64,000 bases of DNA, taken from positions 1,771,001-1,835,000 of the forward strand of contig NZ_CP073587.1 in NCBI RefSeq assembly GCF_018223345.1, in the 5' to 3' direction. Positions within the stretch are counted from its first letter, which is position 1. Each line of letters opens with the position of its first letter. Source of the DNA: Shewanella yunxiaonensis. GTDB lineage: Bacteria; Pseudomonadota; Gammaproteobacteria; Enterobacterales; Shewanellaceae. A model generated the notes under the pieces. That model did not search any database. It saw only the letters and a list, made by a program, of their open reading frames with translations, and was not told the origin of the DNA. A program made the translations under genes and the position numbers. Below, piece after piece: positions 1 through 7,049 of the stretch.

Positions 1-1279
1 TGACCGTGGTTTTATTCAACGTATAGCGACCCGAATTGTCGATTTGGATCGTGGCGTTGCGACCTCTTGGCCAGGTAACTACCAGCAGTACCTCGACGGT
101 AAGCAGGAATGGTTACGTGTTGAAGAAGAAAAAAACGCACAGTTTGATAAGAAACTTGCTGACGAAGAAACCTGGATCCGTCAGGGGGTTAAGGCTCGCC
201 GTACCCGCAATGAAGGGCGTGTTCGTGCGTTAAAAGCGTTACGGATGGAACGTCTTGCGCGCATTGAACGTCAGGGCAACGCCACGATGAATGTCAGTGA
301 TGCAGAGCGCAGTGGCAAACTGGTGTTTGAAGTAAATGAATTAAACTATCGGTGGGCCGACAAGGATTTAGTGCGAGATTTCAGCACTCGTGTGATCCGG
401 GGAGACCGTATTGCATTGATTGGCCCTAATGGCTGTGGCAAATCCACACTGATCAAATTGTTGATTGGTCAACTGCAACCTCAAAGCGGCTCCATTCGCA
501 CTGGGACAAAGCTTGATATTGCATATTTTGATCAGTATCGAGAAGCCTTGGATGAAGAAAAGACCGTAGAAGATAATGTGGGTGATGGCAAAAGCACCAT
601 CACCATTAATGGCAAAGATCGACATATTCTCAGCTATTTGCAGGATTTCTTATTCTCTCCTGCTCGAGCCAGAACACCAGTCAAAGCGCTGAGCGGTGGT
701 GAGAAAAACCGCCTACTGTTAGCTCGTCTATTGTTGAAACCCGCGAATTTGATAATCCTCGATGAACCGACAAATGATCTTGATATTGAGACACTTGAAT
801 TGTTAGAGTCTCTGCTCACTGAATATCAAGGTACGTTGCTGCTGGTAAGCCATGACAGAGCGTTTATCGATAATACGGTAACCAGTTCCTGGTGGTATGC
901 CGGTAATGGTCGATGGAGCGAGTATGTCGGCGGTTATCAGGATGCAGTTGCCCAAGGCGCGAGATTCTATCGGGAGTCTACGGAACCTGTTGCCGATAAG
1001 CCTGTCCAACAGAGCACGCAGGTGGCTAAAGCCGTGGAGGTAAAGCCGCAAACTGGGAAAAAATTATCCTATAAACTCCAGCGAGAGCTGGATGCGTTAC
1101 CGGAGTTGATGGAGCAATTGGAGCAGGAGATCGCTGTATTACAGGAGCAGATTAACCTGCCGGATTTTTATGCTCAGGATCAGGCGGTAGTTGCCGATCA
1201 GTTGCAGCTGTTAGCTGACAAAGAACAGCAGTTGGATGCTTGCTTCAGTCGATGGGAAGAACTTGAATCACTGAAGTAA
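1..1279 (+). CDS. uup: ABC-F ATPase Uup, 3' part (5' end outside window)
   Basis: Partial gene; the frame is open from base 2 and encodes the last 425 residues of a protein that is about 635 aa in E. coli. The first visible residues follow the switch-His region of the first ABC domain (DRGFI, then VDLDRG). A linker with basic and coiled character follows. The second ATPase domain shows Walker A (GPNGCGKST, near 425-450), signature LSGGEKNR and Walker B LIILDEPTND, followed by the SHDRAFID switch. The last 80 residues form the charged coiled-coil C-terminal domain typical of Uup (KLSYKLQRELD onward). No membrane segments are present. The family is soluble ABC-F ATPases acting on ribosomes or branched DNA, linked in E. 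coli to transposon excision. uup lies near rmf-fabA-ycbZ in enterics too, which supports the name over other ABC-F members. Confidence 0.93.
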   Translation, partial: DRGFIQRIATRIVDLDRGVATSWPGNYQQYLDGKQEWLRVEEEKNAQFDKKLADEETWIRQGVKARRTRNEGRVRALKALRMERLARIERQGNATMNVSDAERSGKLVFEVNELNYRWADKDLVRDFSTRVIRGDRIALIGPNGCGKSTLIKLLIGQLQPQSGSIRTGTKLDIAYFDQYREALDEEKTVEDNVGDGKSTITINGKDRHILSYLQDFLFSPARARTPVKALSGGEKNRLLLARLLLKPANLIILDEPTNDLDIETLELLESLLTEYQGTLLLVSHDRAFIDNTVTSSWWYAGNGRWSEYVGGYQDAVAQGARFYRESTEPVADKPVQQSTQVAKAVEVKPQTGKKLSYKLQRELDALPELMEQLEQEIAVLQEQINLPDFYAQDQAVVADQLQLLADKEQQLDACFSRWEELESLK

Positions 1280-1308
1280 GCCACAATAACAAAACGGGAA
1301 TAAATTGA

Positions 1309-3147
1309 ATGAAGTTGAATAGTGCGCTGTCGTTGGTTGCGTTGAGTGTTGTCAGTGTGTTGCAAGTTGCTCAGGCTGCGTCAGTTTATGAAGTGGTCAA
1401 CATTGAAGATGCAGATTTAAAAGGCACCCTCACTGATACTGCGAATGGTTACGGCCAGAGTGTTAATGCTAGTAATGAGCTTGTCGGTGTGTCTCGCGGC
1501 CGTACGAACCTCACGACTACCGATGCAGATGGCGCCACTACAATCACAGACGTACAGGACGCAATTAACGCCGATACCAGTATCACTTATTCGACTTTAA
1601 CCGAAATTATTGGTAACAGCTTCACTTTTCATGCTTTAGAAAATGATGCTACAAGTCCTTGGCTGCCTACTTTTGAAAGTGTTAACGGAAGTATCGCACC
1701 TTCCGATGTCACAACCGATAACCCAAACAGCGTAGATTCCTACTTCTTTGATATCAATGATGCTGGTGTACGTGTTGGTTCCATGAGTGCTCCCGAAATA
1801 AAAATTGATTATGCCGGTAGCAGCACTAGTTACGATTATTGGTATTATCGCAACTATGAAAATCGCGGTTTTGTGAAGGCAAGTGCAGACGCAACCGAAG
1901 TGGAGTTACCGCCACCCTTTACTGAATACACCAATTCCAGCGATGTAACTGCTAATGTAGGTGGTGTGTCATCTGCCTCTGCGATCAACCAGAATAACCT
2001 GATTGCAGGTTATGGCAGCGTTGACTTAAGTACCTATGGCGCGAGTATCGTTTCTAGTTGTATCAGTAATGACAGTGATTCATCACCCGTCGATATTTGT
2101 ATACAGAGTAATCAGTTTGATGGCTATTTGACCTATAAAACTCGCGCATTGGTATGGCAATACAACACTGATGGCAGTGTTACTCGCACCGAGTTACCGT
2201 TGGGGTTGGATCCCGGTACTAAAACTTATACCTTTTTGGCGCAAGGGATCGGTTTGAATGATAATGGGGTAGTTGTTGGACGTTCCCATGTCTATCGTAA
2301 TGGCAATACTGATGACCTATATTACGATGCCGCTTATTGGACTAAAAATAGTGATGGTGAATACGAATACAACTGGATCCCAGTGGAGTCCAGTAGCGTA
2401 TTAAGTTCAGTCGCATACGATATCAATAATTCCGGTATCGTGGTTGGTAGCTACACCAAATATATAGACGGTTACCAACGGACAAAATTCTTCGTTTATG
2501 ACACTAATACTCCTGATACCAAGCCAGTAACGCCAAACGATTTCTATACCTATACTTCAGATCTTTCAAGTAAGGCTAAAGATATCAATAACCTTGGACA
2601 GGTAGTGGGTTATATTGAAACTTCTGAAGAAAAACAGTTGCCTCGACCTAAAGACGCGTTCCTCTATGATGTCAACACCCAGGAATTCGATGATTTAAAT
2701 AACCTGTTAACTTGTGAATCGAAAGGTTATGAACAAGACAGTGATGGCAACTGGGCAAAACACCAATTTACTGTTACTGATGCATCTGGAAACACACTGA
2801 CCTATGATGCTGATATCCGTATCGTTGAGGCTAACAAGATTAATGATGAGGGGGTCATTGCCGCCACCGCTTTTGTCAGAAAGCCGGTGTATGAAACTGA
2901 TAGCAACGGTGATTTGGTACTAGATGACAATGGTAATCCTACCTTCTCATTGGATGGTAATGGTCAGCCAGTGACCAGTTATCTGCCGCGTATGGTAGTG
3001 CTTAAGCCAACATCCTCAGGTACTGCTTGTGCTATTGACAGCTCAACAAACTCGTCCAGTACCGCTTATAGCAGAAAAGGTGCGGCAGGTTTGGGCTGGT
3101 TATTGTTATTGCCTTTGGTATGGTTACGGCGTCAACGTACGCGCTAA
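1309..3147 (+). CDS. Exported DUF3466 family protein with GlyGly-CTERM-like tail
   Basis: 612 aa. The N-terminus is a clear Sec signal peptide (basic MKLN, hydrophobic stretch, cleavage near VAQAAS). The body is rich in Ser, Thr, Asp and Asn and carries recurring segments of the form (D)INN-G-VVG (for example DINDAGVRVGS, GLNDNGVVVGR, DINNSGIVVGS, DINNLGQVVGY), the extracellular repeat typical of DUF3466 proteins. The C-terminus is a short helix followed by arginines (GLGWLLLLPLVWLRRQR), resembling GlyGly-CTERM sorting tails handled by rhombosortase in Shewanella and Vibrio, although the Gly-Gly pair itself is altered to GAAG. This suggests a surface or type II secretion-associated protein. 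Function is unknown. It starts 29 bp after uup and is followed by a strong terminator, so it may be read from uup. Confidence 0.82.
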   Translation: MKLNSALSLVALSVVSVLQVAQAASVYEVVNIEDADLKGTLTDTANGYGQSVNASNELVGVSRGRTNLTTTDADGATTITDVQDAINADTSITYSTLTEIIGNSFTFHALENDATSPWLPTFESVNGSIAPSDVTTDNPNSVDSYFFDINDAGVRVGSMSAPEIKIDYAGSSTSYDYWYYRNYENRGFVKASADATEVELPPPFTEYTNSSDVTANVGGVSSASAINQNNLIAGYGSVDLSTYGASIVSSCISNDSDSSPVDICIQSNQFDGYLTYKTRALVWQYNTDGSVTRTELPLGLDPGTKTYTFLAQGIGLNDNGVVVGRSHVYRNGNTDDLYYDAAYWTKNSDGEYEYNWIPVESSSVLSSVAYDINNSGIVVGSYTKYIDGYQRTKFFVYDTNTPDTKPVTPNDFYTYTSDLSSKAKDINNLGQVVGYIETSEEKQLPRPKDAFLYDVNTQEFDDLNNLLTCESKGYEQDSDGNWAKHQFTVTDASGNTLTYDADIRIVEANKINDEGVIAATAFVRKPVYETDSNGDLVLDDNGNPTFSLDGNGQPVTSYLPRMVVLKPTSSGTACAIDSSTNSSSTAYSRKGAAGLGWLLLLPLVWLRRQRTR

Positions 3148-3163
3148 TCAATAAAAAATGAAG

Positions 3164-3192
3164 AAATCGGCACTTTTGTGCCGATTTTTTTT
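3164..3192 (+). terminator. Rho-independent terminator after DUF3466 gene
   Basis: A 10-bp perfect stem (AAATCGGCAC / GTGCCGATTT) with a TTTT loop is followed by a T run, 16 bp after the stop codon. Confidence 0.9.
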
Positions 3193-3264
3193 TACCTAAT
3201 CTCAATTGGTTATTAAATATACGGCAATGGTTGCTGTTTTTTTGATTGATCTGCAGCCGGAAAA

Positions 3265-3312
3265 GTTCTATTCATGTACAGGAAGCCATAGGCTTTTTAT
3301 GTCGAATAGAAC
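3265..3312 (+). promoter_or_regulatory. Stem-loop in the rmf 5' leader
   Basis: A perfect 9-bp inverted repeat (GTTCTATTC at 3265-3273, GAATAGAAC at 3304-3312) encloses an inner 5-bp hairpin (AAGCC / GGCTT, 3283-3295). It ends exactly where the rmf Shine-Dalgarno AGAGGA (3313-3318) begins. The position suggests a role in mRNA stability or translation of rmf. Function is inferred only from structure and location. Confidence 0.5.
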
Positions 3313-3325
3313 AGAGGATACTTGC

Positions 3326-3502
3326 ATGAAGAGACAAAAACGGGATCGTTTAGATCGTGCCTTTTCCAAAGGATTCCAAGCTGGTGTTGGGGGCCGCTCC
3401 AAGGAACTTTGTCCGTATTCAAATCTTGATTCCCGTTCGCAGTGGCTTGGAGGCTGGCGCGAGGGAATCGATGGCCGATTGAACGGTCTATTCAACAAAT
3501 GA
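3326..3502 (+). CDS. rmf: Ribosome modulation factor RMF
   Basis: 58 aa small basic protein. Start chosen at the ATG of MKRQKRDRL because it follows AGAGGA with 7-nt spacing and matches the family N-terminus; a longer open frame upstream has no support. The family core RSKELCPY and RSQWLGGWREG is nearly identical to E. coli RMF (55 aa). RMF binds the 30S subunit near the anti-Shine-Dalgarno region and drives dimerisation into inactive 100S ribosomes in stationary phase. The gene is monocistronic, with a folded leader upstream and its own terminator downstream, and faces fabA convergently. The neighbourhood rmf-fabA-ycbZ is the same as in E. coli. Confidence 0.96.
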   Translation: MKRQKRDRLDRAFSKGFQAGVGGRSKELCPYSNLDSRSQWLGGWREGIDGRLNGLFNK

Positions 3503-3508
3503 CCCACT

Positions 3509-3531
3509 TGCCCTCAGATGAGGGCATTTTT
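3509..3531 (+). terminator. Rho-independent terminator of rmf
   Basis: Stem TGCCCTC / GAGGGCA with loop AGAT, followed by TTTTT, 6 bp after the rmf stop. It may also limit fabA transcription from the other side. Confidence 0.88.
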
Positions 3532-3559
3532 ATGGGCTAACCATCCTACTGTTTAAGGA

Positions 3560-4075
3560 TCAGAAGCTTGAAGTGTCAGTGAAAACACCGACTTTCAGTT
3601 CTGTTGCCGCATAAATTTCGCGGCCATCTACTGACAGCGTTGCGTCAGCAATCCCCATGACCAGTTTACGGTTGATCGTGCGTTTCAGGTGCAGATGGTA
3701 GGTCACTTTTTTCGCATTTGGCAGGATCTGGCCGGTAAATTTAACTTCGCCTACACCTAGCGCGCGACCTTTACCTTTAGCCCCTTGCCACGCGAGGAAA
3801 AAACCAACCAACTGCCACATAGCATCCAAACCAAGGCAACCAGGCATTACCGGGTCATCAACAAAGTGACAGCCAAAGAACCACAGGTCAGGATTGATAT
3901 CCAATTCAGCGATAATCTCGCCTTTGCCATAACGGCCGCCATCCTCATTGATTGTCACAACGCGATCAACCATCAACATATTGTTTATAGGGAGGCGAGG
4001 GGCATCTTTGCCAAAGATTTCACCGTAACCACAGGATACGAGTTCTTCTTTACTGAAACTGTTCGATTTTGTCAT
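3560..4075 (-). CDS. fabA: 3-hydroxydecanoyl-ACP dehydratase/isomerase FabA
   Basis: 171 aa, the usual family length when started at the ATG of MTKSNSF; a GTG four codons upstream is also open but would lengthen the family N-terminus. FabA dehydrates 3-hydroxydecanoyl-ACP and isomerises trans-2- to cis-3-decenoyl-ACP, the branch point to unsaturated fatty acids. The catalytic His70 (WFFGCHF) and Asp84 (CLGLDAMWQ) are in place, and the hot-dog fold segments [18 protein letters not shown] and [15 protein letters not shown] are almost the same as in E. coli. It is cytosolic and homodimeric. It lies downstream of ycbZ in the same direction but has its own promoter, with a FabR-type operator in the 73-bp gap. 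Confidence 0.97.
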   Translation of the reverse strand: MTKSNSFSKEELVSCGYGEIFGKDAPRLPINNMLMVDRVVTINEDGGRYGKGEIIAELDINPDLWFFGCHFVDDPVMPGCLGLDAMWQLVGFFLAWQGAKGKGRALGVGEVKFTGQILPNAKKVTYHLHLKRTINRKLVMGIADATLSVDGREIYAATELKVGVFTDTSSF

Positions 4076-4106
4076 TGTTAAAACCACATCTCATACAAGT
4101 GCTGCA

Positions 4107-4135
4107 AGATTAGCGAACAGGTGTAAGCTAAACAA
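4107..4135 (-). promoter_or_regulatory. fabA promoter with FabR-type operator in the spacer
   Basis: On the minus strand a -35-like TTGTTT (4135-4130), a 17-bp spacer and a -10-like TAATCT (4112-4107) are seen. The spacer holds the 18-bp inverted repeat AGCTTACACCTGTTCGCT (4129-4112; on the plus strand AGCGAACAGGTGTAAGCT), close to the FabR operator known from E. coli fabA and fabB. A repressor there would block RNA polymerase directly. The match to FabR is from memory of the motif, and the fabR gene is not in this window. Confidence 0.72.
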
Positions 4136-4148
4136 CTCCGATCAGCAC

Positions 4149-5738
4149 TTAATTCCGCATAAATACCAACTTACCCAGTAAACGCATGATAATGCCTGGT
4201 TGATCATCGGTATTCCCGGCTAATCCATCAAGCCTTAATTGCACCATTCCATAAAGTGAATCAGGGGGGAAATCGCCATCTTTATCCGGTTTCCCAGCAA
4301 CTTTTCCCATCAACAAGGTCACCGCCTGGTCAACATGACTAATTTCATAGAGATGAAACTTGCCGGCAGCCACAGCATCAATGATTTCCTGAGGGAGATT
4401 CAATTGCTGCACGTTAGAGCGGGGCATAATAACACCTTGCTTACCGGTCAGTCCGTGGCGATTACAGAGGTTAAAGAAGCCTTCAATTTTTTCGTTTACA
4501 CCACCAATAGCCTGAACATTGCCAAATTGGTCGAGGGCCCCTGTGACGGCTAATCCTTGTGCAATCGGCTGCTCAGCAATCGCGGATATTAGACTGCAAT
4601 ATTCAGCCAATGACGCGCTGTCGCCATCAATTTCCTGATATGACTGTTCAAAGACAATATTTGCATTTAGATGTAATGGCTCATCACGACCGAAGACACG
4701 ATAGAGGCATCCTGAAAGGATCATCATCCCTTTAGCGTGGATATTGCCGCCCAGTTCTGATTTGCGTTCAATATCCGCCACTTCACCATCGCCGTAGTGC
4801 ACGGAAGCTGTGATCCTGGCTGGTTCCCCATAGCAATAATCACCAGAGTCAATAACCGTCAAACCATTAATCTGGCCAATCATCTCGCCATCAGTTGGCA
4901 GGTAGATGAATTTATCGTCCACATTTTGTATCGACACCATCTCTTGGCTGTTGTGGCGTTGCTTCCGCTGTTGCAAGGCTCTATTGATGCTCACACCGTC
5001 TATTTCGGTTGAATTTGCATAGTGTGCCGCTTCAAGTAGCAATTGACAGATATCGTTAGAGGCCAGTGTGAGTCGTTGCTGATGTTCTGTTTGTTTACTG
5101 GCATATGTCAGTAGCGGAAACAAACTATCTTGCGTTAATGACAGTGACACCAATGCCGCAACTTGTATTAACCATTGCAAATAGTTTTGTTGATCACCTT
5201 GTTGACGATCCCATTCGAAGGCCATCTCGCCATATAACGTAACATTGTCTGAAAAATAACGTTCGCTGCTGAGTAAATCCCCATAATAAGCGGCCGGCCC
5301 GATTAAAACGATTTTCGCTTTTAATTCGCACCAACTACCTTGACGGGAATAGCCCCCTTGTTCTAATGCATCCAGCAGCATTTCCCAGAGACTATCTCGT
5401 TTCAATAACGACTCTATACAGATGAACAACAAGTGATGTTTCGCCAATTCACCTGCTTGTTTGCCATGACCAAACAACTGGGAGCGCAGAATGCGACCAT
5501 GTAAATAGTTGCTGGGCAGCGTTGACATTGCTGTGAGTGCCGTGAACAAACCACGACGATGTATGCCGGGAAAATCGGCTAAATACATAGCGTGATGATG
5601 TTTCCCTAACAACAGAGAAAACGCATCAATCAATCGTTGTTGCTGAAAGAGTAAGTCACTGGAACCACTGGTTTCAGGCAGCATTGGATTAGCAAATACT
5701 GGTGCTAAATGATTGGCACTAATTAAACTTGGATTCAT
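4149..5738 (-). CDS. ycbZ: Lon-family (LonH/YcbZ) serine protease-like protein
   Basis: 529 aa (E. coli YcbZ is 586). The C-terminal half is a Lon-type S16 peptidase domain: the catalytic Ser lies in DGDSAS (Ser374) and the Lys in GGVNEKIEG (Lys417), and the segment IERKSELGGNIHAKGMM is shared with YcbZ and LonB-type proteins. The N-terminal half aligns in position with the YcbZ P-loop region, but I see no intact Walker A; the equivalent stretch reads YLADFPGIHRRGL. It is therefore probably not a normal ATP-dependent unfoldase. It is predicted to be cytosolic. It lies directly upstream of fabA in the same direction, as in E. coli. The substrate is unknown. Confidence 0.87.
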   Translation of the reverse strand: MNPSLISANHLAPVFANPMLPETSGSSDLLFQQQRLIDAFSLLLGKHHHAMYLADFPGIHRRGLFTALTAMSTLPSNYLHGRILRSQLFGHGKQAGELAKHHLLFICIESLLKRDSLWEMLLDALEQGGYSRQGSWCELKAKIVLIGPAAYYGDLLSSERYFSDNVTLYGEMAFEWDRQQGDQQNYLQWLIQVAALVSLSLTQDSLFPLLTYASKQTEHQQRLTLASNDICQLLLEAAHYANSTEIDGVSINRALQQRKQRHNSQEMVSIQNVDDKFIYLPTDGEMIGQINGLTVIDSGDYCYGEPARITASVHYGDGEVADIERKSELGGNIHAKGMMILSGCLYRVFGRDEPLHLNANIVFEQSYQEIDGDSASLAEYCSLISAIAEQPIAQGLAVTGALDQFGNVQAIGGVNEKIEGFFNLCNRHGLTGKQGVIMPRSNVQQLNLPQEIIDAVAAGKFHLYEISHVDQAVTLLMGKVAGKPDKDGDFPPDSLYGMVQLRLDGLAGNTDDQPGIIMRLLGKLVFMRN

Positions 5739-5913
5739 TATTGTCGGACTTCATGATGCCGGACGGATTGTTAATGGCGTAATTTTATCACATTGTGACT
5801 TAAGGCCGCAGCGTAAATCCCTGCAACCGGTTTGATAAAAAGCTGAAAAATAGTCAATCAGGTGCAAGCTGAACAGCTTTTGAGCGGGGAAACATAATAT
5901 TTAAAAATAAAGG

Positions 5914-5940
5914 TTTACAAGGCTAAATGGAGCTTATAAT
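5914..5940 (+). promoter_or_regulatory. Promoter of tRNA-Ser
   Basis: TTTACA (5914-5919) and a perfect TATAAT (5935-5940) with a 15-bp spacer lie 13 bp before the tRNA; the bases after the -10 are GC-rich (GCGCC), as in growth-rate-controlled stable RNA promoters. Confidence 0.6.
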
Positions 5941-5953
5941 ATTTGCGCCGTTC

Positions 5954-6043
5954 GGAGGGGTGGCAGAGTGGTTGAATGCACCGGTCTTGAAAACCGGCGT
6001 GGGTTCGCGCCCACCCAGGGTTCAAATCCCTGCTCCTCCGCCA
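5954..6043 (+). tRNA. tRNA-Ser, anticodon TGA
   Basis: 90-nt type II tRNA with a long variable arm (GTGGG / CCCAC) and encoded CCA. The acceptor stem GGAGGGG / CTCCTCC closes with one G-T pair. The anticodon loop CTTGAAA gives anticodon TGA at 5988-5990, and the T arm carries GGTTCAAATCC. It closely matches E. coli tRNA-Ser(UGA). Confidence 0.97.
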
Positions 6044-6050
6044 TATTCCG

Positions 6051-6085
6051 AAAGCCCGCTGATTTCAGCGGGCTTTTTCTTTTTT
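6051..6085 (+). terminator. Terminator after tRNA-Ser
   Basis: 12-bp stem AAAGCCCGCTGA / TCAGCGGGCTTT with a 2-nt gap at the tip, followed by a long T-rich run, 8 bp after the tRNA. Confidence 0.92.
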
Positions 6086-6305
6086 AAATACGTGCTCAAT
6101 TACCGGGTTTATCATTTTTGGTTTCTATATCATCAACATTGGGCGTGTTTTAAACAGCAGCATTCGTTGATTACATGTTGTTAACTTTCGTTATATATCA
6201 TGAGGTTAACTTTAACTTTCTTTAATCTCTAATATCAGCTAAATTAATCCGGACAGTGCCTGGTTGGGCTTTCCCCGCAGCCAAAAATAATAAGGTGGGT
6301 TAACG

Positions 6306-6950
6306 TTGATTTCAGTGTATTTGGTGGATGACCACGAGTTGGTCAGAACCGGGATCCGCAAAATTTTGGAGGATGAAAAAGGGATCCGGGTGATCGGCGA
6401 AGCCAATGATGGTGAGAGCGCCGTTCAATGGTGTCGGCAGAACGAAGCTGATGTCATTCTGATGGATATGAATATGCCTGGTATTGGGGGCCTGGAAGCA
6501 ACCAAAAAAATCCTGAGGTATCAACCTGAGGCCAAAATTATCGTGCTCACCATTCATAGTGAGGATCCGTTCCCGACAAAAGTCATGCAAGCCGGAGCCT
6601 CTGGTTATTTGACGAAGAGTGCGCGTCCTCCTGAGATGCTGCAGGCCATTCGTCAGGTGGCAATTGGCCAGCGTTATCTTTCGCCGGAAATCGCGCAGCA
6701 AATGGCGCTCAGTCAATTTAATCAGACAGACGATAATCCCTTTAAGTCATTATCAGAACGTGAGCTGCAGATCATGCTGATGATCACGAATGGCGAGAAG
6801 GTGAACGACATTTCCGAACAGTTGAGTCTTAGCCCTAAAACGGTAAATTCTTACCGCTATCGCTTATTTGCCAAATTGGGGATTAGCGGTGATGTCGAGC
6901 TGACCAAACTGGCAATACGTTATAAAATGCTTGATGCAGGTCAGTTTTAA
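6306..6950 (+). CDS. uvrY: Response regulator UvrY (GacA-type)
   Basis: 214 aa, LuxR/FixJ-type response regulator. The receiver domain spans about residues 1-120 with acidic pocket Asp8-Asp9 and phospho-acceptor Asp54 (ILMDMNMPGIGG); the C-terminal HTH (about 145-205) has the family sequence LSERELQIMLMI and SPKTVNSYRYRLF. It is the partner of the BarA sensor kinase and in relatives activates csrB/csrC small RNAs that titrate CsrA. The start is a TTG preceded by AAGGTGG (6292-6298) at a good distance; no ATG fits the family N-terminus. uvrC follows after 99 bp in the same direction, the conserved uvrY-uvrC arrangement. The 220-bp upstream region is AT-rich and contains repeated GTTAAC motifs. 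Confidence 0.95.
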   Translation: MISVYLVDDHELVRTGIRKILEDEKGIRVIGEANDGESAVQWCRQNEADVILMDMNMPGIGGLEATKKILRYQPEAKIIVLTIHSEDPFPTKVMQAGASGYLTKSARPPEMLQAIRQVAIGQRYLSPEIAQQMALSQFNQTDDNPFKSLSERELQIMLMITNGEKVNDISEQLSLSPKTVNSYRYRLFAKLGISGDVELTKLAIRYKMLDAGQF

Positions 6951-6977
6951 CGCTGCCTTTCTGTTTATCGTCCATAT

Positions 6978-7035
6978 TGGTCCAATCGTGTCAGCACCTT
7001 GGACCATCGTGATAATAAGTTCATCACGTTATCAC
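6978..7035 (+). other. Two hairpins in the uvrY-uvrC gap
   Basis: Stem 1: TGGTCCAA (6978-6985) with TTGGACCA (6999-7006). Stem 2: GTGATAA (7009-7015) with TTATCAC (7029-7035), which can also pair with an alternative ATCAC at 7023-7027. Neither is followed by a T run, so these are more likely processing or attenuation structures than a terminator. Confidence 0.45.
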
Positions 7036-7049
7036 CATTGAGCTGAGTT

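Noticed and set aside
5858-5880. Second FabR-like site near the tRNA-Ser gene (resembles the sequence at 4117-4138)
   Set aside because: The similarity is to one half only; the arms and spacing of the FabR palindrome are not kept.
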